Below the pieces are notes generated by a model that worked only from the letters and a program-made list of their open reading frames with translations, was not told the origin of the DNA and did no database searches. 12,032 nt of DNA from Mucilaginibacter sp. (lineage in GTDB: Bacteria > Bacteroidota > Bacteroidia > Sphingobacteriales > Sphingobacteriaceae), in the NCBI GenBank assembly GCA_025934475.1, contig JAICXZ010000033.1, forward strand, positions 1 to 12,032, given 5' to 3'. Of the stretch, positions 1-8,340 are shown piece after piece. The stretch's first letter is position 1; the number at the start of each line of letters is the position of its first letter. Made by a program: the position numbers and the translations under genes.

Positions 1-1
1 A

Positions 2-1807
2 TGGAAGATATATAAAAACCTGGAGAGTAAGCGTGTGGTAAATTTCGATGCCTTTTCCTTCCCCGACCAACTTGAAATAAAGCACGCCGCAACTGCCTCA
101 CCTACACCAAATGAAGTTGTAAGCATAGATCATACACTTTCCGACATCATCCAGGAAAATCTTGCCGGCGAAATGAATTACCTCGCTATTTGTGTTGATG
201 AAAATAACCAGGTGGTTAAATATTACGGCGACACGGTGAAATATTTGTTGCCCAAGCATTTTAATCTGAACCTGCCTGCCCTTTTACCAAAACCGCTGGC
301 TATGGCGTTTAATACCCTCAGCCATAAAGCACTGCAAACCGGCGAACGGGCTGCTTTCAGCGGTATAAAAGTTAAGCGACCCGGAGCTATTATCATGGCA
401 AACATGTCGGTAACGCCTATGTCGCGTAAAAAAGATAGCGGTAAATTGCTATTGGTTACGCTGAGTGAAGATAACTCAAATGACATAGCGTCCGAAGCAT
501 TTGATGAACATTTGAACCTTAATCAGTACACTTTAAACCTTGAAGAAGAGATAAAAGAACTAAAGCTCAAATTACATACATATTACGAGCAACATGACGC
601 CTTAAATGAAAACATGCAATCCTTTAATGAGGAACTGCTCTCCGCTAATGAGGAGATGCAGAGCACCAATGAAGAAATGCAATCGGTGAATGAAGAACTG
701 GATACGATCAATTCGGATTATCAGCTGAAAAACAAAGAACTGCTGGAGTTGAACGATGACCTGAATAACTATTTCAGGAGTAATGTTAACGGCCAGTTGT
801 TTATTAACAGTGACCTGCGATTAATGAAGTTCTCTCCCGGTACAGTAAAACAGATCAACTTGTTGGAAAGCGATATTGGCAGGCCGCTGAGTAATATATC
901 AACCAATATTAAATTTGAAACCATATTAGAGGACATTAAACAGGTACTTGAAAAAGGTGAAATTATAACCAAGGAAATAGAAACCAATAACGGCAAATGG
1001 TACCAGATTATGACAATGCCATATGTACAACAGGCGGATAATAAAAACACCGGGGCCATTATTACTTTTAACGATATCACAGCATTAAAAAAAGTGCAGA
1101 AAGAACTTGATCAGAAAAATAAAAGCTTATTGCGTATCAATGCCGATCTGGACCATTTTATTCATGCTGCTTCTCACGATCTTCTATCGCCGCTATCAAG
1201 TATCGAAACCAGCATCAACGTCATGAATCGAATGCCAGTTTCGCAACCTAAGCTGATCGAATTTTTAAATTTGATCAATGTATCGATACGGAAATACCGG
1301 GAACTGATAACGGACATTGCTAAAATAGCAAGGATAGAAGGGGATATGATGGTTATGGAAATGGTAAATGTAGACAATATTCTGAATAATATTGAATGGA
1401 GCCTGGAAGATAAGATTAAGGAATCTGGGGCAACCATTTTACGTGATCTTGAAGTTGAATCGATACTGTTTTCGAAAAAAAATCTGCGAAGCATCATTTA
1501 TAACCTGGTATCAAATGCCATCAAATTTAAAGGCGAGGAAAAGCCTCTTATTTATGTAAAAACAATGGTTAATGATGATTTCACAGCTTTGTCTGTTCAG
1601 GATAACGGAATAGGGATACCTAAAAAAAGCATAAATAAAATTTTTGAAATGTATGGGCGTTTAAACCAGAAAGCTGAAGGCCAGGGAATCGGCCTCTATT
1701 TAACCCAAAAAATTGTAAACGCTGCAAATGGAAAACTGGAAGTGGAAAGCGAACCCGGCAAGGGCAGTAAGTTCACTATTTATTTTAAAACCATAAATGA
1801 AATATGA
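2..1807 (+). CDS. C-terminal part of a CheB-CheR-PAS-type sensor histidine kinase (5' end outside window)
   Basis: This is a signal-transducing histidine kinase that autophosphorylates on a histidine. The first GTG is at 35, but the frame is open to base 2, and the upstream residues (WKIYKN) resemble the end of a CheR methyltransferase domain, so the gene almost certainly starts before the window. Residues here are counted from the codon at 35. A PAS-like domain lies at about 30-145. An Asn/Glu-rich coiled coil follows at about 165-245, with repeated NEE motifs (FNEELLSANEE, STNEEMQSVNEE) typical of CheB-CheR fusion proteins. A second PAS domain spans about 245-352. HisKA has the phospho-acceptor His381 in ASHDLLSPL. 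HATPase_c has the N-box around N490/N494, the G1 box DNGIGI at 523-528 and the G2 box GQGIGL at 549-554. No receiver domain is visible. The kinase domain is certain; the fusion to CheB/CheR is inferred from the linker and the open upstream frame. Confidence 0.85.
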   Translation, partial: WKIYKNLESKRVVNFDAFSFPDQLEIKHAATASPTPNEVVSIDHTLSDIIQENLAGEMNYLAICVDENNQVVKYYGDTVKYLLPKHFNLNLPALLPKPLAMAFNTLSHKALQTGERAAFSGIKVKRPGAIIMANMSVTPMSRKKDSGKLLLVTLSEDNSNDIASEAFDEHLNLNQYTLNLEEEIKELKLKLHTYYEQHDALNENMQSFNEELLSANEEMQSTNEEMQSVNEELDTINSDYQLKNKELLELNDDLNNYFRSNVNGQLFINSDLRLMKFSPGTVKQINLLESDIGRPLSNISTNIKFETILEDIKQVLEKGEIITKEIETNNGKWYQIMTMPYVQQADNKNTGAIITFNDITALKKVQKELDQKNKSLLRINADLDHFIHAASHDLLSPLSSIETSINVMNRMPVSQPKLIEFLNLINVSIRKYRELITDIAKIARIEGDMMVMEMVNVDNILNNIEWSLEDKIKESGATILRDLEVESILFSKKNLRSIIYNLVSNAIKFKGEEKPLIYVKTMVNDDFTALSVQDNGIGIPKKSINKIFEMYGRLNQKAEGQGIGLYLTQKIVNAANGKLEVESEPGKGSKFTIYFKTINEI

Positions 1808-1932
1808 TCTAAAAACATACTTTTATGTTATTACATTATATATTTCTTCAAAAATTTTGAGAGGATGCAACTTCTACTATTTTTTGCTCGTGCCAGTATT
1901 TTTAAATTCTGATGACGAAAAGATGTTTTATC

Positions 1933-1966
1933 AAAAAGACTTCATAAACTAATCCGAAGTTTTTTT
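1933..1966 (+). terminator. Possible intrinsic terminator after the kinase gene
   Basis: AAAAAGACTTC (1933-1943) can pair with GAAGTTTTTTT (1956-1966), an 11-bp stem with one G-U pair and a 12-nt loop, ending in a T-run. It lies about 125 nt after the kinase stop. The A/T-rich symmetry means it could work on either strand. The stem is weak in GC, so this is only a candidate. Confidence 0.4.
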
Positions 1967-2220
1967 TATAAAAATTATTCTTGAAGATTTTTCACACTAT
2001 CGTAACAGTCTGTGAAAACTTCCGGTTCTCCCAAAGTTTATATTACGAACGCGTTTATTGACGATGTAAAAAATGCATGTTTTGATGATGGTGTATTTTA
2101 GGCGTTCACCGTTTAACCGTTACATCATTTGTTAAAGAAAAAAAAATTAAATTTTCGCATTAGCAGTTATGGAGCCCACATTCCCAATTATTGCAATCCT
2201 ATGCGCACTCCAACCCATTT

Positions 2221-2267
2221 TCACCATGTAAGCGACCAAGAGCGCTTAGCCGGGTAAAATGTCAAGG
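2221..2267 (+). repeat. Dispersed repeat, left copy (inverted relative to 11497-11542)
   Basis: Read on the plus strand, this segment matches the reverse complement of 11497-11542. A 27-base core (2241-2267, ending in GGGTAAAATGTCAAGG) is identical. TCACCATGTAAGC at 2221-2233 is also identical, and a short stretch between them differs at a few bases including one indel. A match this long is not expected by chance. It may be a trace of the same kind of mobile or repetitive element as on the right. Confidence 0.8.
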
Positions 2268-2536
2268 CCGGGCGGGGCGTGCATTCTAACAGGCCTTTTT
2301 GGGAGACCATCTGGTCTTTAACCGGCATGACGGCTACTAGCTACTTCACCTGATCAATAAGCTCAGTACGCAATTATCCGGTGTTCTACTATCATGAAAA
2401 ATTGAAGAAATGCTCATTTTTCTGCCCGAGAAAAATTTAACGCACATTCAGGCCAGAGAATGGGTAATTCGAAATTGGCATAATGCAATGAAAATGAAAT
2501 AGTTAACCACAGAAACCATGTCATTAAAAAGCTTTC

Positions 2537-2908
2537 CTATAATACTGTTATTTCCGAAGCAATCCCGTCGGGTGCTGAGCCGTTATCGTTCTCAGAAAGC
2601 ATATCTTTGAAATAATCTTCAAATTCCTGTAGAAAGCCTGTATTCTGCCGGCACGAAGTAAAAAGCCTTTCGATATGGCTGGTGGAAAGAACTCCTGAAA
2701 GAGCCAGCCTGACAATTGACGGACTATCGGCAACCCAGGCAGCATTTATATAATGATCTTTTAAAAAAGAAATAAAGATGTCCGCCTTATGCGCATCGGG
2801 AATATTAAAAAGCGCCTGACTGAGCAATTTCAGTTCGCCTGAAACAAGCGGATATTCAGCCACCTTAAAATGCTGCGGATCGGTTACATTATAGGAACTA
2901 TAGGTCAT
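2537..2908 (-). CDS. Hypothetical protein, 123 aa
   Basis: I do not recognise this protein. It starts at an ATG (CAT at 2906-2908) and ends with TAG. The sequence is soluble-looking, with no signal peptide or membrane segment. The middle (about residues 25-100) is predicted helical, with hydrophobic and charged residues alternating (ALFNIPDAHKADIFISFLKD; HIERLFTSCRQN). The C-terminus is acidic (DMLSENDNG). It is transcribed divergently from the antiporter gene, with about 250 bp between them and no clear promoter match on its strand. The balanced amino-acid composition supports a real gene, but no motif supports a function. Confidence 0.6.
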   Translation of the reverse strand: MTYSSYNVTDPQHFKVAEYPLVSGELKLLSQALFNIPDAHKADIFISFLKDHYINAAWVADSPSIVRLALSGVLSTSHIERLFTSCRQNTGFLQEFEDYFKDMLSENDNGSAPDGIASEITVL

Positions 2909-3159
2909 TTCTAATTATTTATGAGATTTTAAATTGGCAGGAAAACTGTTCACTTTAAACGCCCGAACTCGCATACCGGGAATATTTTAGGGGTAACTTT
3001 GGTAGCCGTAAACGTCGGCGTCGCGGCCATGAGTAAGTTACATTTTAAATGCCATAGTAGGAAATAATTACGAATAATTAATTCGGCATTTTAATTATAG
3101 TGTACTGCTTTCGCCGGATGATAAACAAATCCACTGGGTAAACGTATTTACTAAAACAA

Positions 3160-4767
3160 ATGCAAGAGTTTGAAGGGATCATTTTTGTTATTACTATATT
3201 AGTCGTTCTTTCGGCAGTGTCCAGGCGAATTAGGTTACCTTACCCGGTAATGATGGTAACAGCCGGACTTGCTGTCGGCTTTATACCGACACTGCCCGAT
3301 CTTAGTTTAAATCCCGATGCAATATTTTCGGTTTTTCTGCCTCCATTGCTATTTGAATCGGCGCTGAAAACATCATGGAACGAATTCAGGGCCGCAATAA
3401 AACCAATCACCGCTCTGGCCGTTAGTTTGGTATTCATAACCACGATATCTGTTGCGATAGCTGCCAAATGGCTTATACCGGGATTTTCATGGCCGCTGGC
3501 TTTTGTACTGGGGGCTATCGTTTCTCCCCCGGATGCTGTGGCGGCTACAGGCATTACCCGGGGATTAGGACTGGGTAAACAAGTAACAACTATACTGGAA
3601 GGGGAAAGTCTTATTAACGATGCTGCTGCGTTGATCACTTATCGCTATGCGGTTATTGCTATAGCTACCGGCACATTTATTTTCTGGCAGGCCGGGCTTG
3701 ACTTTATTATACTATTCGCCGGCGGAATAACTGCCGGAATTATTAGCGGTATGCTGTTTGCAGCTATTCACAAAAGAATTAAGAATAATGCCATCGTCAA
3801 TACAAGTCTGAACTTATTAATACCTTTCATATCCTATTTAGCGGCAGAGCGGCTCCAAGTCTCCGGTGTTTTGGCGGTTGTAGCGGCAGGTTTGGTTATT
3901 GCTCACCAAGCGCCGGAAATATTTAACTATGATACCCGGTTGCGTACAAGGGCTGTTTGGGATACAATCATTTTCCTGTTAAACGGATTTATTTTTATTC
4001 TTATGGGGATGCAGTTGCCTGCTATATTGAAAAGCCTGAACGGATACACCGTATTGCAACTGGTCGGTTATGGTATCGCTATCAGTAGCGTGACCATAAT
4101 TATACGTATTATCTGGGTATTCGCCGGCGTGTCTGCTCAAAAGTTACTAACGAAGTGGTCATCAGGTAGCGAGGAAAATACTGGTCCTGACCTCTGGAAA
4201 AATGTGCTGATAATCGCCTGGACAGGTACACGTGGAGTGGTATCTCTTGCAACGGCGCTGGCGTTACCGCTGGTTCTTTATAATGGGAAACTTCTTGCAG
4301 AAAGACCGTTGATCATCTTCCTGGCTTTCATGGTTATTTTTGCTACATTTATTATTCAGGGAATGTCCTTGCCGTTGCTGATAAAGTTATTGAAAATTCG
4401 AAAAGATAGTAACGTCAGTAGGGAAGAAAAAGAGCTGCAACTTGTCATGACCGAACGCATTATTGCATTTATAACGAACGATCTTCAGTTAGTCATAAGT
4501 GATAAGATCAGGGAAGATATTATTACACAATACGAATCATTTGCAAAAAAGCTGGAATACGATATTGCCCACCCGGCAACGAGCAATTTATCTTCGGCGG
4601 ACCTGTTGAGAGAACCTGTGAACCAGCTTTTGTCGGCACAAATAGAAATAGTGATGTTTCGCAGACAGCTTTTATTACAATTTCACAAAGAGGCCATATT
4701 TTCTGATGACGTCATCAGAAAATATGAGAGAGATATGGATATGGAAGAAATGAACAGAAACAAATAA
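3160..4767 (+). CDS. Na+/H+ antiporter, CPA1 family
   Basis: This inner-membrane exchanger couples proton entry to Na+ (or K+) export and so serves pH and salt homeostasis. The 535-aa length is normal for bacterial CPA1 proteins. About 12 hydrophobic segments fill residues 1-410. Visible family motifs are FLPPLLFE (59-66), SPPDAVAAT (122-130) with the conserved Asp125, EGESLINDAAAL (147-158) with the Asn153-Asp154 ion-binding pair typical of electroneutral CPA1 exchangers, and WTGTRGVVSL (354-363) with conserved Arg358. Residues from about 412 form a charged cytoplasmic tail of about 120 aa, predicted helical. The ATG at 3160 begins directly with the first membrane helix. It is monocistronic; the next gene is convergent, 11 bp away. 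Ion preference cannot be read from the sequence. Confidence 0.95.
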   Translation: MQEFEGIIFVITILVVLSAVSRRIRLPYPVMMVTAGLAVGFIPTLPDLSLNPDAIFSVFLPPLLFESALKTSWNEFRAAIKPITALAVSLVFITTISVAIAAKWLIPGFSWPLAFVLGAIVSPPDAVAATGITRGLGLGKQVTTILEGESLINDAAALITYRYAVIAIATGTFIFWQAGLDFIILFAGGITAGIISGMLFAAIHKRIKNNAIVNTSLNLLIPFISYLAAERLQVSGVLAVVAAGLVIAHQAPEIFNYDTRLRTRAVWDTIIFLLNGFIFILMGMQLPAILKSLNGYTVLQLVGYGIAISSVTIIIRIIWVFAGVSAQKLLTKWSSGSEENTGPDLWKNVLIIAWTGTRGVVSLATALALPLVLYNGKLLAERPLIIFLAFMVIFATFIIQGMSLPLLIKLLKIRKDSNVSREEKELQLVMTERIIAFITNDLQLVISDKIREDIITQYESFAKKLEYDIAHPATSNLSSADLLREPVNQLLSAQIEIVMFRRQLLLQFHKEAIFSDDVIRKYERDMDMEEMNRNK

Positions 4768-4778
4768 CTATAGATCTG

Positions 4779-5261
4779 TCAGAATTGATTGTAGTATTTT
4801 TCTATCCCTTTTTTAATGTCCCTGAGAATTGAAGGAGGCAACGCATTCCCGGAAACTTGCAGCCAGATGCATTTCGCGTTTTGCGAAAGTACGGCTATGT
4901 TAATACTGTTAAACCAAATTTCATATAGCCCCATGTTTAAGATCACTTCGCAATAAACCAATTTATCTTTGATCTGCAATCCGAAACCGAACGCAGAAGC
5001 AAGCGCTTTTTGATGCGGAATAATTAGGGTTCCCAAAAAAGCCCTGATATCCTTTTTTTCTGATTGGTCAAAATTATCGAAACCATTCAGGATACAGTGA
5101 TCATCTGAAAAGATTACGTTGCCTATAAATGTTTCACCCTCAAAAAGTAAATGCTTGCCGGTATTGATAAACTGCTGTTTATAAAACGCCAGTATTGTCT
5201 CCACCTGGATGTACCGTTCTATATCATCTTTTTGAAGTAAAAATCCTGTTCGGTAGACCAT
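4779..5261 (-). CDS. Hypothetical protein, 160 aa
   Basis: I do not recognise this protein. It reads from ATG (CAT at 5259-5261) to TGA, convergent with the antiporter and only 11 bp from its stop. It has no signal peptide and no convincing membrane helix. The first part (about 10-60) is mixed helix and strand (ERYIQVETILAFYKQQF, then HLLFEGETFIGNVIFSDDH). The centre contains FLGTLIIPHQKALASAFGFG. The C-terminus is a basic, aromatic helix (ILRDIKKGIEKYYNQF). The alternating strands with glycines suggest a small alpha/beta domain, possibly PAS- or GAF-like, but that is a guess. No terminator hairpin is visible between the two convergent genes. Confidence 0.65.
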   Translation of the reverse strand: MVYRTGFLLQKDDIERYIQVETILAFYKQQFINTGKHLLFEGETFIGNVIFSDDHCILNGFDNFDQSEKKDIRAFLGTLIIPHQKALASAFGFGLQIKDKLVYCEVILNMGLYEIWFNSINIAVLSQNAKCIWLQVSGNALPPSILRDIKKGIEKYYNQF

Positions 5262-5548
5262 TATTTGATTGTGAGCCGTTCTTCGGTATAGAAGTACGAT
5301 TACTACCTCAACACATTCAAGTTCATTTTGTTAGGGGCTTTCAGAACCCATCCGGTCATTCCTGCGTCACAAATAACAGATGATCTTGAGTATTCAAAAA
5401 ACAATTACCGTCAAAATCAGTTCGAATATTTTGCCGATCTGGACAGAGTAAGAATGTCATCGTATTTGCCTATTATTTAAATAGTTTCGCAATTGTGCTG
5501 GTTTCCTGATTATTATACATACCTTGCCTCCTTATTAAAATAATAAAT

Positions 5549-5743
5549 ATGCAAAAAGAAGGAACTGTGAAATTTTTTAACAACCAAAAAGGTTTTGGCT
5601 TTATTTCACAGAATGACAACAGGAGCGAAATTTTCGTTCACGCTACCGGACTTATTGATGAGATCCATGACAATGATCTGGTAAGTTATGAGGTAGAAGA
5701 AGGCCGCAAGGGCCTTAATGCGATCAATGTAAAAGTAATATAA
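5549..5743 (+). CDS. Cold-shock domain protein (CspA family)
   Basis: This is a 64-aa single cold-shock domain, a five-stranded OB fold that binds single-stranded RNA or DNA and acts as an RNA chaperone. Both nucleic-acid-binding motifs are present: RNP1-like KGFGFI (residues 14-19) and RNP2-like EIFVHA (27-32), preceded by the typical start GTVKFFNNQ. The length matches the family. It starts at ATG 5549 after an A/T-rich leader, with no strong Shine-Dalgarno sequence. About 290 bp upstream are free of genes, enough for the long 5' UTR that often controls csp genes, though I see no convincing promoter pair. A strong terminator follows at 5765-5796. Confidence 0.97.
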   Translation: MQKEGTVKFFNNQKGFGFISQNDNRSEIFVHATGLIDEIHDNDLVSYEVEEGRKGLNAINVKVI

Positions 5744-5764
5744 AAATCACGATACAATTTTCGT

Positions 5765-5796
5765 AGGCACCTGTCGTTAACGTCAGGTGCCTTTTT
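5765..5796 (+). terminator. Intrinsic terminator of the cold-shock gene
   Basis: AGGCACCTG (5765-5773) and CAGGTGCCT (5784-5792) form a perfect 9-bp GC-rich stem. The 10-nt loop contains the palindrome CGTTAACG, and a T-run follows at 5792-5796. It sits 22 nt after the csp stop and only 28 nt before the start of the next gene. It therefore argues against the TTG at 5795 as that gene's start. Confidence 0.88.
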
Positions 5797-5824
5797 GTTT
5801 ATAACCTTTATACCTATAAATAAA

Positions 5825-6907
5825 ATGGGAAATACAAGGAAATCAATCATAATTGGTAGCGGCAGCTATCTGCCTACACGCACCATCACAAATAAAGACT
5901 TTATGGGGTCACATTTTTTTAACCAAGATGGCACAGTATTGGAAAAAACTAATGAGGAAAGAATTCGGCAATTTGAACAAATCACAGGGATCAGGGAACG
6001 GAGGTATGTTACCGATGACCTTGTTACTTCTGATATTGCTACCTTGGCTGCGACGAGTGCCCTTGAATCTGCACAAATTGACTGCGAATCACTGGATTAT
6101 ATAATTGTTGCGCATAACTTCGGTGATATAAGAGCTGATAATCCGCGGAGCGAGTTTGTGCCGTCTCTTGCATCACGAGTAAAATATAACCTTGAAATCT
6201 CCAATTCCCGGACAATCGCTTATGACTTGCCATTTGGATGCGCAGGGTGGTTACAGGGAGTGATACAGGCAGATTTTTATCTCAGGAGCGGAAATGCTCA
6301 CAGAATAATGGTGATAGGTGCAGAAACACTTTCCCGTATATGTGACCCCCATGATCGCGACAGTATGATTTATGCAGACGGCGCAGGGGCTGTGATCCTG
6401 GAAGCTATGGAAAGTGCAGAACCTGTGGGTATCCTTGCGCATGTTACCCGGTCATATAGCCATGAGCTTGCGTATGTATTAAAGATGGAAAAATCATCCA
6501 ATCCTGCCTATGGTAATAACCGTCTTTTTTTAAAAATGCAGGGGCGGAAATTATATGAACATGCGCTGAAATATGTCCCGGTTGCGATTAAAGAGTCAAT
6601 TGCAATGGCAGGATTATCAATTGCTAATATTGATAAAATGCTGATCCACCAGGCAAATAATAAAATGGATGAGGCTATTCTGAAACAATTATATGAACTC
6701 TACGGGATTAAGTCGATTCCTGACAATATGATGCCGATGACCATTTCCTGGCTGGGCAATAGTTCTGTGGCAACGTTGCCTACGCTATACGACCTCTTTT
6801 CAAAAGGTAAGATAGAAAATTATAATATTACGAACGACCGCATTCTGGCATTTGTTGCTGTAGGTGCCGGTGTTAATATTAATTCGCTAATTTATAGAAT
6901 ACCCTAA
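5825..6907 (+). CDS. 3-oxoacyl-ACP synthase III (FabH-like) family protein
   Basis: This is a thiolase-fold condensing enzyme, expected to join an acyl-CoA starter to malonyl-ACP or a related extender. It is 360 aa from ATG 5825; an in-frame TTG at 5795 lies inside the upstream terminator and is rejected. The catalytic triad is intact: Cys139 in GCAGW, His275 in IHQANN and Asn312 in LGNSSVATLP. ADGAGAVIL (184-192) and the C-terminal VAVGAGVNINSLIYR also fit the family. It is somewhat longer than the roughly 317-aa E. coli FabH, with extra residues near the N-terminus. No acyl carrier protein or other fatty-acid gene is adjacent, so it may serve primary fatty-acid initiation or a specialised lipid or polyketide-like product (relatives act in dialkylresorcinol or flexirubin pathways). 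Substrate is not determinable here. Confidence 0.9.
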   Translation: MGNTRKSIIIGSGSYLPTRTITNKDFMGSHFFNQDGTVLEKTNEERIRQFEQITGIRERRYVTDDLVTSDIATLAATSALESAQIDCESLDYIIVAHNFGDIRADNPRSEFVPSLASRVKYNLEISNSRTIAYDLPFGCAGWLQGVIQADFYLRSGNAHRIMVIGAETLSRICDPHDRDSMIYADGAGAVILEAMESAEPVGILAHVTRSYSHELAYVLKMEKSSNPAYGNNRLFLKMQGRKLYEHALKYVPVAIKESIAMAGLSIANIDKMLIHQANNKMDEAILKQLYELYGIKSIPDNMMPMTISWLGNSSVATLPTLYDLFSKGKIENYNITNDRILAFVAVGAGVNINSLIYRIP

Positions 6908-7088
6908 AAGCATGAGGATGCTTACTCACTGAGGTTTAAAGGGTAAGTGCGACCAATTTACCCAAATCATTACCATCGGTAGCCTGATAGCGACAGAAAA
7001 AAGACTAAAAGTTGCAAGTGGCTTTAACAAATGTATAGACTGTCTTAAAACAACATCAAAAGTCGGAAAAAGCATAAAACTTAGCCCG

Positions 7089-7121
7089 TTGACCCCTTTC
7101 CTATAAACTAAAATAAATTTT
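7089..7121 (+). promoter_or_regulatory. Candidate Bacteroidota promoter for the mobilization-module genes
   Basis: A TTG (7089-7091) is followed after 22 nt by TAAATTTT (7114-7121), a 7/8 match to the -7 consensus TAnnTTTG of the Bacteroidota housekeeping sigma factor. Transcription would begin just upstream of the ATG at 7139. The spacer is slightly long and the region is AT-rich, so the call is tentative. Confidence 0.25.
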
Positions 7122-7138
7122 TGCCGTTAAAGGAAAGT

Positions 7139-8269
7139 ATGTTTTTCCACCGGCTACAACATTTCAGTCCCTATTCCGGCCATCTTTATGATGCCCTGAA
7201 AGTCCCTTTTATTAAAAAGCGTGACGGGGTATTTGGCCGTTCTGATAGCCGCTTTGACCTGATGGACAGGGAGGGTTATTTTCCTTTCCGGGAACTGATA
7301 AGAGATGGCCAAGTTTATTTTATCAGTGATGAAGATTTGTTAGACTTTTTGAAGATCACGGAAGACACTTTAGATCGCTATGAAGTTGACTACTGGCCGG
7401 GATGGAACATTGATTTTAAAGAGCAACTGGCAAAGCGGTTTACGGAGGGCTATGAACAAGGCAAAAGCGATTTTGAACAGAATTTAGGTATCAGCTATGC
7501 GGCACTACCGCATGAGCAGCAATTACCGTATCTACGTGCCTTTTGCCTTTACTGCCTTGATTTTCTTTTTTTTGAAGGCGACCTGGTTGACACGCTTTTT
7601 TATAACTTAGGTTACCTGCAAGCCAGTCTATACCGGGGATTTGTGGAGATCAACCATTTGTTGGCACTATCGCCGGATGGAAACGCCGCTATTGGATTGC
7701 ATTTTGAGAGTTATAACAAGGGGCGCGAACTTGCAGGCAAGGACGAACCAATCGCACCGCAAGAGCAGCCAACAATCAACGAAAAAACCGACACCACGCG
7801 TATTGAATTGCTTTGTGATATTTCCGAGATAAAAAAAGTGTGGTCGGTTCTTACTGAACCGATTAAAACAAAGAACGGCACAGAGGCCGCCGTATTCAGC
7901 AAAACCGACCTGCAAAAATTTTTAGGTACGGTCTTTTCGTCCGGCGCTTTTCCCGACAGCCTTAAAATGGCTGATTATACAGCGGTCAAAATCACATCAC
8001 GCGGCGATATGCGCAACGTACTCAATGCGTTGATGTATGCTACCTACAATATCAACCGCGAATTTAACCGCAGGGCTAAACTTATCCAATATGTAATCAT
8101 CCTTAAAAAATACTTTGCTGTTTTCGCAGGCTCCGGCACCGAGAGCATTAAAAGCGTTATCGCCACCCACGCCCCTAAGGGTCTCGACATACTTAAAGAC
8201 AGCGTTACCGATAATCCCCATATCGAAGAAATGCTGCAAATCCTTAAAAAACATAAATTATTACATTAA
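7139..8269 (+). CDS. Hypothetical protein at the head of the mobilization module, 376-377 aa
   Basis: I do not recognise this protein as a named family. The chosen start is ATG 7139, preceded by AAAGGA (7129-7134); a TTG at 7121 would add six residues and overlaps a candidate promoter. The N-terminal half is rich in aromatic and acidic residues (YEVDYWPGWNIDF; YCLDFLFFEGD) and looks like a helical, soluble domain. A linker of about 25 residues rich in Glu/Gln/Thr/Pro (near 210-225) separates it from a basic helical C-terminal domain (from IELLCDISEIKKVW to the end). That second half has a helix pattern loosely like RteC-type regulators of Bacteroides conjugative transposons (TDLQKFLGTVFSSGAF ... 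REFNRRAKLIQY), a weak resemblance only. It precedes the first HTH gene by 60 bp in the same direction. A regulatory or accessory role in transfer is inferred from position. Confidence 0.75.
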   Translation: MFFHRLQHFSPYSGHLYDALKVPFIKKRDGVFGRSDSRFDLMDREGYFPFRELIRDGQVYFISDEDLLDFLKITEDTLDRYEVDYWPGWNIDFKEQLAKRFTEGYEQGKSDFEQNLGISYAALPHEQQLPYLRAFCLYCLDFLFFEGDLVDTLFYNLGYLQASLYRGFVEINHLLALSPDGNAAIGLHFESYNKGRELAGKDEPIAPQEQPTINEKTDTTRIELLCDISEIKKVWSVLTEPIKTKNGTEAAVFSKTDLQKFLGTVFSSGAFPDSLKMADYTAVKITSRGDMRNVLNALMYATYNINREFNRRAKLIQYVIILKKYFAVFAGSGTESIKSVIATHAPKGLDILKDSVTDNPHIEEMLQILKKHKLLH

Positions 8270-8304
8270 TGTCATTGCGATTTTAAGGGGTTTTGTACTA
8301 TTCC

Positions 8305-8340
8305 TTTGTATCCATCAAACGCGAAATGTATGGATACAAA
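8305..8340. promoter_or_regulatory. 11-bp perfect inverted repeat over the start of the first HTH gene (candidate operator)
   Basis: TTTGTATCCAT (8305-8315) and ATGGATACAAA (8330-8340) are perfect reverse complements separated by 14 nt. The right arm begins exactly with the ATG of the HTH gene. The arms lie about 25 bp centre to centre, between two and two and a half helical turns. This fits a dimeric or paired HTH protein binding DNA (autoregulation) or an mRNA hairpin hiding the start codon. The symmetry is seen; the function is inferred. Confidence 0.5.

Larger units (their letters stand above)
1808..2536. other. Gene-poor region with possible gene remnants
   Basis: These 729 bases have no convincing gene. 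Two very short plus-strand ORFs read like protein but are too short to trust: GTG 2012 to TAG 2101 (29 aa) and ATG 2410 to TAG 2502 (30 aa, rich in charged and aromatic residues). They could be small proteins or decayed fragments. The region also holds a T-rich hairpin (1933-1966), a small AGACCA/TGGTCT hairpin at 2304-2317, and a copy of a repeat shared with the far right of the window (2221-2267). I see no tRNA or rRNA. Confidence 0.5.

Noticed and set aside
2994..3001. TAACTTTG as a promoter for the antiporter
   Set aside because: It matches the -7 consensus, but there is no TTG box at the right distance and it is about 160 bp from the start codon.
5795..5824. TTG start giving a longer KASIII protein
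   Set aside because: The start lies in the T-run of the csp terminator; the ATG at 5825 gives the normal family N-terminus.
6908..7138. AAGCAT/ATGCTT hairpin (6908-6923) as terminator, or GGGTAA/TTACCC repeat (6941-6963) as left end of the element
   Set aside because: The hairpin is short and lacks a T-run; no matching direct or inverted copy of the second repeat was found at the right side.
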